Assembly: GCA_964444665.1 (NCBI GenBank) | Contig: CAYUIE010000017.1 | Location: 1-64,000 of the forward strand | Direction: 5' to 3' | Source: CAYZTY01 sp964444665 | GTDB taxonomy: Bacteria > Planctomycetota > Phycisphaerae > Sedimentisphaerales > CAYZTY01 | DNA length: 64,000 nucleotides | In this document: positions 1 through 6,791 of the stretch, piece by piece | How positions within the stretch are numbered: the stretch's first letter is position 1 | Layout of the letters: each line of letters opens with the position of its first letter | The notes under the pieces: generated by a model | Seen by the model: the letters and a program-made list of their open reading frames with translations, nothing else | What the model was told of the DNA's origin: nothing | The model's database searches: none | Position numbers and translations under genes: made by a program

Positions 1-33
1 ATATATCGGCAAAAAGACCTTTATATCTGTATT

Positions 34-980
34 TTATCTGTGACAGACTACTAGGTCATATACGTATGAAGTTGAATAGCTCCCACTCGCCGCCGTTGCC
101 GATTCTGAAAGAAGCCGATTAAGACTATCGTATGTGTAAGTGATTGTTCTGCTTTCAGCAACGTCCTCTGTCACTATATGACGCATTCCATCTGCGTAAT
201 GCGTATAGGTGAAGCCGCTTAGAGTAGCCGTCTTTTGGTCTGTCTGGTAATTCGTTAAGTTTTTAAGACGATTAAGCGCATCATATTCATATTCAGCGTA
301 ATTGCCATTAGCGTATTTCAGCGACTCACGCGACCCAACCGGATTATAAGTGTAATCAAACTGCTCTGATACGGCTAACCCGTTGCGTTCGACAAGGTTG
401 ACCGCTTCGAGCCTACCAAACTCATCATATAAGAATTGTTCTTCCGTATCAGTTGTAAATGTTACGTCTTTGCGACCTGTTATTGGATTGTATTCATAGT
501 TGATTACTCCCTGCGGCGAGTCGACGCTGAGCAGGTTGCCTTCGGAGTCATATTCATAAGTCGTGGTTCCAAGACTATCGATAACCTGCGTCTTTCTGCC
601 GAGGCTATCATAAATATACTCAACTACCTCATTCGGGTCATTGGCGTCGTATCTGGTCTGGTTTGCATAATAACTCTTATATTCCAGTCGGCCTTGCTGG
701 TCATATTCGAAGCCGGTCACCTGGCCTTTGAAATCCTTCGCAAAGTAAAGTCGGCCAAACTCATCATATTCCTTATATTCCGTCGCGCCGCCGGGCAGCG
801 TTCGCGATGTCTGGTTATGCAAATGGTCGTAAGTGAACTTCGTTTCCCTGCCTAACGGGTCGCGCTGCAACACCATATTGCCGTGAGCATCGTACCCATA
901 CTCATAGCACGGCTCTACCCATTGCTCACTGCACGGGTCAATCACAGCAGGCAGCCAAATCTTCCTTAACCTGCCTGCGG
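34..980 (-). pseudogene. RHS/YD-repeat cassette fragment E, truncated at both ends
   Basis: This is a stretch of about 310 codons of YD repeats with no toxin tip. It closely parallels the first part of cassette B (6792-9818): both share DPCSEQW near the start, the phrases AKDFKGQVTGFEYD and SVDSPQGVINYEYN, and the same order of repeats. The frame is already open upstream of the first possible start (GTG at 945) and reads back to about 980, where it runs into a palindromic element. No signal peptide, ribosome-binding site or native start is visible. At the other end the repeat pattern TYDL(A/V)GNR breaks after YDLV and stops four codons later, so the RHS core, the DPSG cleavage region and the C-terminal toxin are missing. 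It is most likely a recombination remnant. A short expressed peptide is possible but unsupported. Confidence 0.8.
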
Positions 981-1054
981 TTCGGATTGTTATTTTGATT
1001 TCGCCGAAGGCGAATTAATTTCGGATTCCTCATCGCGGCCTCCAGCAGCAAAAG
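971..1054. repeat. Dispersed palindromic element, copy 1, at an RHS breakpoint
   Basis: The stretch starts CTGCCTGCGGTTCGG, has a central hairpin TTCGCC-GAA-GGCGAA at 1000-1014, then CTCATCGCGGCCTCC, and ends CAGCAAAAG. The same order of blocks recurs at 9837-9925 and in part at 52831-52907. In this copy the left terminal arm seen in copy 2 is replaced by RHS coding sequence, so the 5' end of cassette E is joined directly to the element. Confidence 0.75.
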
Positions 1055-1090
1055 TCTAATGAGCTACGGACAACTACAATAAACATTTCA

Positions 1091-1119
1091 AAAAATAAAA
1101 AAAGCACCTACCGGTGCCT
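1091..1119 (-). terminator. Rho-independent terminator after the module D membrane gene
   Basis: Read on the minus strand, GCACC-GGTA-GGTGC forms a hairpin followed by a run of T interrupted by one A. It lies about 45 bp past the stop of the 1165-1572 gene. The same stem sequence is used at 2811-2835. Confidence 0.75.
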
Positions 1120-1164
1120 TGAAATTTTTCTAAATTAGATAAGTTAATTTATCTAAATGAAATT

Positions 1165-1572
1165 TTATTTAGCTAAAACTGTAACCATATCTCCCATAGG
1201 TAGAAAGAAACTAACAACGAATAACACTACAAAAACAATATGAGTTATTGCACAAATAGAATAAATTATTTTAATTCTTTCATAATTCCATGATGTATGA
1301 GATATCAAAAACATCCCTAAGTTCATTACAAATAAATATAGTATAAGAGACCAAATTACTGTGAGATTATGCATGATTCGATAGAAGATACTTGGATTAT
1401 ATCCATTTATTACTGGAGATGTAAAGGATATATAACCAGAGCCAAGTTGAGAAAGAGAAGAGTTATGAATAATAAAATTTCTAAATATTAAAATGAAAAG
1501 AACTGCACCAATCCCAACAGAAAAAGAAATTTTTGAGGGAAATGTTAATATATTATTTTGTCTTCCATTCAT
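1165..1572 (-). CDS. Small membrane protein, candidate immunity protein of module D
   Basis: About 135 residues with three hydrophobic segments: FSVGIGAVLFILIF near the N terminus, VIWSLILYLFVMNLGMFLI in the middle, and AITHIVFVVLFVVSFFLP near the C terminus. A GTG at 1584 would add four residues, but ATG at 1572 has AGGTG about eight bases ahead and is preferred. I recognise no family. It follows the metalloprotease-tipped RHS fragment D on the same strand, about 210 bp after its stop, and ends at a strong terminator. By the usual Rhs toxin-then-immunity order it is the candidate protector against toxin D. A membrane location would suit a toxin with a TM anchor. The immunity role is inference. 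Confidence 0.6.
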   Translation of the reverse strand: MNGRQNNILTFPSKISFSVGIGAVLFILIFRNFIIHNSSLSQLGSGYISFTSPVINGYNPSIFYRIMHNLTVIWSLILYLFVMNLGMFLISHTSWNYERIKIIYSICAITHIVFVVLFVVSFFLPMGDMVTVLAK

Positions 1573-1781
1573 ATTTATTTGCACCTATTATATCTATCGG
1601 TTTATCCTATTGGAAACTTAAAAACTGTCTCTTACGGGCTATTTTAAGCTTTTTTTGCAATTTTCGCCTTTTTTGCTCTAAAACCAAGGATTAAATCAAA
1701 ATATCTCCAAATCTCCGAACGTATGAATCTAAAAATTCTCCTTAATTGTTGGTATAAACATGATCTTCAAAACTTAAAAAA

Positions 1782-2783
1782 TCACCTCTTTCCTGTTAAT
1801 GCTGCACTAGATATTGATTGCAATTGTTCCTGAGTAAATCGGCTTGGCTGTATAAATGCTTCTACAATTTCATCTACTGCACTTCCCGGTGATAACAGAA
1901 CATCTCTACGCATATAGTTATCTTGCCGATCTAAATGCCCTAACTTATAAATATGACCTGATTCATGAATTGACAAAAATGAAATAGCAGTAGCTATATC
2001 TTCATTGCTTTTAAATTTGCCGTTAAACTCAGGAATTGAAAAATTACCCAAATGAACTTTCCCTTTAGGACTACCAATCCTTTCATGTCCCCAAGTAATA
2101 CTGACAAGTTTTCCTGAATCATCACGAGATTCGTATTTGTTATTTGTGAACGATAATTCAGGATCAGTCCACGATAAGTTCGAATCCACTATTAGTCTAT
2201 TTACTGTTATACCAGCACCTTCGAATGCCCCCGTCATGTTTCTAAGTATATTTTCCTTGATTATTGTTTCATCTGGAGTATTTCCGTTTGCTAGTTCTAC
2301 TCCGGAAAGATCAAAATTTGAGAAATTGACAGACAGAGTATTCCCTCTGGGTGCCATTAGCTGTGAATATTTTATAATTGGTAAAGCAATGACAGCTAAA
2401 AGTAGAGCTACAATTGTAATCTTAAAAGTGATACTTAATAACATAGAATATTTACCACTTGAATCGATGTTATTCACTGGATTGTTGTGGCAGTAGAGGT
2501 ACTTGTGAAGCGATTGTGGGTCTTGAGGATTTCCTTCGTATGGATCGAGCTGGTTAAATCTGCCGTTGAGCGGACCATAGTATCTGGCTCGCAGGTAATA
2601 CATCTGGGCGGAATTATCCCACTGCTCACCTGTATAGAATAGGCCCTCGTTAACGGTATCCTTTAGCGGGTCCACACGCTGGCCGTAGGCATCGTAAGCG
2701 AACGTGTCACAGCCGGAATAAGCGATTAAATCACCACCCGCATCATTGTGATGCCTGACCGAGCCCTGTCCATCATATAACAT
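1782..2783 (-). CDS. Headless RHS fragment D with metzincin-like metalloprotease tip
   Basis: 333 residues. Residues 1-110 are the end of an RHS core (LYDGQGSVR, YYLRARYYGPLNGRFNQLDPYEGNPQDPQSLHKYLY split around the usual core signature) ending in DSSG, where other copies have DPSG. A TM segment follows at about 119-138. The C-terminal domain carries HESGH-IYKLGH (His273, Glu274, His277, His283), matching the HExxHxxxxxH zinc-binding spacing of metzincins, with a possible Met-turn at Met291. The usual Gly three residues after the second His is a Lys. There is no N-terminal RHS, signal peptide or clear ribosome-binding site, and an in-frame stop lies just upstream of the ATG. This is therefore an orphan toxin tip rather than a normal gene. 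The protease fold is well supported by the motif. Substrate and expression are unknown. Confidence 0.75.
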   Translation of the reverse strand: MLYDGQGSVRHHNDAGGDLIAYSGCDTFAYDAYGQRVDPLKDTVNEGLFYTGEQWDNSAQMYYLRARYYGPLNGRFNQLDPYEGNPQDPQSLHKYLYCHNNPVNNIDSSGKYSMLLSITFKITIVALLLAVIALPIIKYSQLMAPRGNTLSVNFSNFDLSGVELANGNTPDETIIKENILRNMTGAFEGAGITVNRLIVDSNLSWTDPELSFTNNKYESRDDSGKLVSITWGHERIGSPKGKVHLGNFSIPEFNGKFKSNEDIATAISFLSIHESGHIYKLGHLDRQDNYMRRDVLLSPGSAVDEIVEAFIQPSRFTQEQLQSISSAALTGKR

Positions 2784-2810
2784 ATTTCACTATAAATTTT
2801 TCAAAGAGCA

Positions 2811-2835
2811 AGAAAAAGGCACCTATAGGTGCCTT
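2811..2835 (-). terminator. Rho-independent terminator after the module C membrane gene
   Basis: The perfect palindrome GGCACCTATAGGTGCC is followed on the minus strand by TTTTTCTT. It sits about 50 bp past the stop of the 2884-3174 gene and just before orphan fragment D, so it would insulate module C from D. It is nearly the same hairpin as at 1091-1119. Confidence 0.8.
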
Positions 2836-2883
2836 GGAAATACTTTCCAAATTTACCACTTAATTTTATATTCTTAGGTTCAG

Positions 2884-3174
2884 TTATACTGCGGCTTTCT
2901 GAATAGAGAACGTCATAAGAACAGATAGTACTGATATTATAAATACAATTAAAATTATCAACCATTTGTACATAGTGTTTTTCTTGCTAAACGTTATATA
3001 CATCATGATGCCAACTAAACCTATAATTGATAGCATCCTAGTTATAGATATAAGTATATTACCTGTTTTTAAGTTAATATTTTCCTCGACAAACAATAAA
3101 AAACTGGAACAAAAAATAGATATAAAACTGCTTATTGCTGCTATCCATATTAGAAATACTTTTGTATTATTCAT
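2884..3174 (-). CDS. Small membrane protein, candidate immunity protein of module C
   Basis: 96 residues with three predicted TM helices: VFLIWIAAISSFISIFCSSFLLF at 6-28 (split by Ser residues), ISITRMLSIIGLVGIMMYIT at about 43-62, and WLIILIVFIISVLSVLMTF at about 71-89. The start follows TAGGTTTTAAA on the minus strand. It lies 21 bp after the stop of RHS fragment C and ends at a terminator, so the two form one compact unit. The small size, position and hydrophobic character fit a membrane immunity protein for the caspase-like toxin tip. No family recognised. Confidence 0.6.
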   Translation of the reverse strand: MNNTKVFLIWIAAISSFISIFCSSFLLFVEENINLKTGNILISITRMLSIIGLVGIMMYITFSKKNTMYKWLIILIVFIISVLSVLMTFSIQKAAV

Positions 3175-3195
3175 TTTAAAACCTACTTTATGATC

Positions 3196-5376
3196 TTAGG
3201 GGCCATGAAATCCGAAATCTTCGCCTATTTTTTTACCATTCTTAAAAATATTTGCAACGAAAAAAGAACTATCTGTAAGAGGTAATTGTGCTGTGTATCT
3301 TTTGCCGCCAAGAACTCTTCGATTCGGTAAAATTCGACTGACATCTTCCGCCAAACTGTCATCTCCTTCTCCTGTATGACAACCAGCTAAAATGATCGTT
3401 CCTGTTCTTTTCAATAAATCTTGCAGGTCAGCACCTATGTCATAAGGTCCTTGCGCGTCGCTTATATTAAATGTACCTCCGCTAACAGATAAAACAACAT
3501 TTCCACTTAAATACATAAAATCTTTTGCAGCATGAGATCTTACATAAAATGCACTTAATGTAACATTGTTTTCTTTATATTCTCTCATCTTTTCTTTTAT
3601 TTCAGATTTGCTTGGATTATGCAACGTTGTTGGTTTCATATTTTTATCTATAAAAACTACTACAGTTGGTGCCAAGAAACGAGAATATGCTGCTAATGCA
3701 ATAGTTGTTAAAAATATTCCCCACAATACTGCTTTTGCAATTGTTGATGTAGCAAATTGGTATGAAGCAGCAAATTTAATACCGCTAACCATAGAATACA
3801 AAGCAGTCCTAATTGTCATTGAAATGTTTAGACCGGTTAAGCTGAACATCCCAGAAGGGTCTATAAAGTTAACGGGATTAGCATGACAATACAAGTATTT
3901 GTGTAAACTTTGAGGATCTTGTTGACTTCCAGCAAATCTATCTTCTTGATTAAAGCGACCATTAAGAGGATTGTAATATCTAGCCCTTAGATAATACATC
4001 TCCGCGCTGGAGTCGTACATCTCACCTGTATATAACAATGTATCCGAAACTACATCTTGCAACGGATCGACTCGATGTCCATATGCATCGTAGCTAAAGG
4101 TATCACAAGACCCGCCAGTATAATTATAGACTTTTAGATTGCCACTGTTGTCACTGTGGTGTCGAACAGAGTTTTGCCCATCATATAGATAAAACTTAAA
4201 CGTGCCAGAGTTATTGGCTTCGCCGATTATGTCGTCGCCAATAATGTAGGTCTTTGTAAGCACATCATCGGTCCATTCCTCAAGCACCTGCGCATAGCCG
4301 GTGTGATTATAAGAATCGACCAGATACTCAGTAACTGTCCCATTATCATTTTTCTCAACGCGGATGCCTTCATCGTTATACTTATATGTCGTTACGTCCC
4401 AATTGACACCGTCGGTCGTATACTCGACCATCGTAAGCTGATTGCGGAGGTTATATGTATAGAGCGTTTTCTCGTTGAAGTTATTGTCCGGGTCGGGTTC
4501 GTCCTTGTCGGCGACAATCTTTTCCGCCTGCGAACCGTTATCATCGTACCTGTAATGTACGTCGGTATCTACGATGCCCCAGTTGCTCCTTGACAGACTG
4601 CCGTAATCTATCGACGCCTGGGCCACCTGCTGTAGATACGCGGGGTCTATAAGCATCAGGTACGCAAGAAGCAAAATAAGTAACTGCCTTAATAAGTACT
4701 TAAATCTGTGTACTTTTTGCCCTCTGTGGCTAATAAATAAAGGCAGCAGTAATATAACAGCCAACAGGCCGAATATAGTTGTCATCACATAGTTCGACCA
4801 CTTTGTGGGTATACCCAGCATAAATGCCTTCAGCGGGCCGATATTTTCAGATGAGCCGTACAATCGGTAATGCGTGACTTGGCCGTTCTTCATATACGCA
4901 TAAACCGGCTTGCCATCCAGATAGAAACACACACCCGGGTCGGTATGGGTCTCTTTAACAAGCTGGTCTTTATCGTTATACTCATAATCTGTCTGCATGC
5001 ACTGGCCATTGGCAGAGATAAGCCGTTTAGTCCGGTTGCCGACAATATCATAAGTATACTCGGCGTAATAGCTGCCGTTTGCGGCGCTTGCCGATTCGGT
5101 AAGTACACGGTTTAGATTATCATAAGTGTATATTATGTCTCGCCCGCCGCCGGTCGATATATCCTCCGCAAGCTGTGTGCGCATCCCGTCGGCTTTCAGC
5201 GTATAATCGTATTGGGCAAGCTGCTGCGGCCCGGGCTTCTCGTGCGTAACACTCAGCAGCCGGTTAAGGTTGTCATAGGTGTAATCGGTTCTGATTTCGT
5301 ATCCCGCTGAGCTGTCCAGGTCAAGCTCCATATAATCACGATTACCAACAGCTTCGTAACTATATGTAATTTTCAA
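3196..5376 (-). CDS. Headless RHS fragment C with caspase-like C-terminal domain
   Basis: 726 residues from a TTG that lies in mid-repeat, so the N terminus is missing. YD repeats occupy about 1-190. A hydrophobic insert with two TM segments (YVMTTIFGLLAVILLLPLF and LLILLLAYLMLI) spans about 190-255. YD repeats resume and end in the RHS core DPQSLHKYLYCHANPVNFIDPSG near 506, given here as its signature only. After two more hydrophobic stretches, the tip contains a strand ending in FYVRSHA (His near 614) and another ending in IILAGCHTG (Cys near 662). This His/Cys arrangement at the ends of adjacent strands is that of clan CD (caspase/C80/CHAT-type) peptidases. The 96-residue membrane gene follows 21 bp later. 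It is likely an orphan donor of toxin C. The peptidase assignment rests on motif and spacing. Confidence 0.7.
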   Translation of the reverse strand: MKITYSYEAVGNRDYMELDLDSSAGYEIRTDYTYDNLNRLLSVTHEKPGPQQLAQYDYTLKADGMRTQLAEDISTGGGRDIIYTYDNLNRVLTESASAANGSYYAEYTYDIVGNRTKRLISANGQCMQTDYEYNDKDQLVKETHTDPGVCFYLDGKPVYAYMKNGQVTHYRLYGSSENIGPLKAFMLGIPTKWSNYVMTTIFGLLAVILLLPLFISHRGQKVHRFKYLLRQLLILLLAYLMLIDPAYLQQVAQASIDYGSLSRSNWGIVDTDVHYRYDDNGSQAEKIVADKDEPDPDNNFNEKTLYTYNLRNQLTMVEYTTDGVNWDVTTYKYNDEGIRVEKNDNGTVTEYLVDSYNHTGYAQVLEEWTDDVLTKTYIIGDDIIGEANNSGTFKFYLYDGQNSVRHHSDNSGNLKVYNYTGGSCDTFSYDAYGHRVDPLQDVVSDTLLYTGEMYDSSAEMYYLRARYYNPLNGRFNQEDRFAGSQQDPQSLHKYLYCHANPVNFIDPSGMFSLTGLNISMTIRTALYSMVSGIKFAASYQFATSTIAKAVLWGIFLTTIALAAYSRFLAPTVVVFIDKNMKPTTLHNPSKSEIKEKMREYKENNVTLSAFYVRSHAAKDFMYLSGNVVLSVSGGTFNISDAQGPYDIGADLQDLLKRTGTIILAGCHTGEGDDSLAEDVSRILPNRRVLGGKRYTAQLPLTDSSFFVANIFKNGKKIGEDFGFHGP

Positions 5377-5435
5377 AGAGCTTAAAAGTTTTTTAACAAA
5401 TCCATTACTCAGATTACATATAGAATCAGCACTTA

Positions 5436-5849
5436 CTATATAATATCAAAGTATTCCATTATTATGTATTGTTCCGGAGTTAAACCAAAAGATTCATCAT
5501 ATCCTGTAAAAGTCGGATCATTATCGTACAATGCCACGGTAACGTAGCATTCTGTGTCATCTTCATCAAGAAAACTCCAAATCCAGAATTTCGTCTCGTT
5601 TACTAATGCGGTTCGCAAGAACTTTAATTCAAAATCTATTATCATTTCACCGCCAGCATTTTTTCCGCCCGGTGCCTCCCAATCTAAATACTCAAGAATA
5701 TCCTTCATAGAAACAGGACATGTTATTTCCGACTCTCCTTCTGCATAAGGCAGAGAAATGTTTACCTTATGCAAATCCTCAAGCTTTTCCGGAAAATCTT
5801 CACGTTTTATCATAGATAACTCAGATTTCTCGCAAAGTCTATCTGTCAT
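5436..5849 (-). CDS. Acidic small protein, second candidate immunity gene of module B
   Basis: 137 residues, strongly acidic, with no TM segment or signal peptide. A later ATG at 5813 (MIKREDF) is an alternative start. It contains FWIWSFLDEDDTECYVTVALYDN and ends EQYIIMEYFDII. It begins 10 bp after the double-CXXCG gene and lies between that gene and orphan RHS fragment C, so it is co-directional with module B. Acidic single-domain proteins are common as immunity partners of basic nuclease toxins, but I recognise no family. It could alternatively be the immunity gene left from a lost toxin that once stood here. Confidence 0.55.
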   Translation of the reverse strand: MTDRLCEKSELSMIKREDFPEKLEDLHKVNISLPYAEGESEITCPVSMKDILEYLDWEAPGGKNAGGEMIIDFELKFLRTALVNETKFWIWSFLDEDDTECYVTVALYDNDPTFTGYDESFGLTPEQYIIMEYFDII

Positions 5850-5859
5850 GTATTAAGAT

Positions 5860-6765
5860 TTAATTCTTCTCATCAGCTGCATGAATTATGCAATCAGCCT
5901 TCACAAAACCTTTCAATTTTAGTTTCCTTATTTTTTCATGAAGGGCCCCACTTATAAACACTTCCCAATTATTATCGCACGCTTTACCCGGCTTAATCTC
6001 ACCAAACCAATTTCCTGCTAATGCTATAGGAGCCGATACATTATTGAAGGATTCAACGACTTCTTTGTTCATCTCAAAAATATCTTCCGAGTGGACCTTT
6101 CTTATCTCTGTCGGTTGCCCGCATTCATTACATCGTTGCTGAACTCTCGCGCTGGTAAACATGCCCACTTTTTTATTAGGCCGAATCCTTTTATACTTAA
6201 CTGAACATGGTACGACTTGCTCATTATTGAATACGACTACTTCGCCAAAGCTTACCCACTGCTTTATCTCATCATACAGTGACTCAAACGTCTTTTCAGA
6301 AAGAACAATGACTCCATTTGATGCACGAAAGATATCAGGTGGTTTTTTTAGTACCTTTTTATTTATTCTGTAAGGATTGGGAACTTGACTATCATCACAT
6401 CTACCACATGATTTACAAAGAACAGCTTTGTATTCATTTAGTGGAATTCCGTCTCTATTTGAGTCAAGTGGACCACAGTCAGTCCATAAAGGAACAAAGC
6501 TGGCACTTTTAATCTCTTCTCGTGTATATTTAACAAAAGTCCCAATTGAATATAGATATCCTCTCTTCTCAGCAAAATCGATCAAACCTTGTGCCAACTC
6601 ACTATCAGCATCCGGAAATTTAAGCCTAGCATCGCTTATTTGTCCATGTTTGGATTTAAAACAACGTAACAGTTGCTCATATACTTCTTGTCTATCTCTT
6701 TCAAAACTATTTAAATCCCAATGCTGAGGATCATAACCGATATCAAATCCAAGTCTATATTTCAT
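5860..6765 (-). CDS. Double-CXXCG motif protein, likely immunity protein of module B
   Basis: 301 residues with two CXXCG knuckles, Cys117-Lys-Ser-Cys120-Gly and Cys212-Asn-Glu-Cys215-Gly, about 95 residues apart. This matches the double-CXXCG family first described as paralogues in Myxococcus, some members of which are immunity proteins of Sit toxins. No signal peptide or TM segment, so it is cytoplasmic. It starts 26 bp after the stop of RHS fragment B with AGGAAC ahead of the ATG. It is therefore well placed to neutralise toxin B in the cytoplasm, with the four Cys probably holding one zinc. Family assignment is from the motif pattern; pairing with toxin B is inferred from order and spacing. 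Confidence 0.7.
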   Translation of the reverse strand: MKYRLGFDIGYDPQHWDLNSFERDRQEVYEQLLRCFKSKHGQISDARLKFPDADSELAQGLIDFAEKRGYLYSIGTFVKYTREEIKSASFVPLWTDCGPLDSNRDGIPLNEYKAVLCKSCGRCDDSQVPNPYRINKKVLKKPPDIFRASNGVIVLSEKTFESLYDEIKQWVSFGEVVVFNNEQVVPCSVKYKRIRPNKKVGMFTSARVQQRCNECGQPTEIRKVHSEDIFEMNKEVVESFNNVSAPIALAGNWFGEIKPGKACDNNWEVFISGALHEKIRKLKLKGFVKADCIIHAADEKN

Positions 6766-6791
6766 AGTTTTGTTCCTGAAATAATTTCAAC

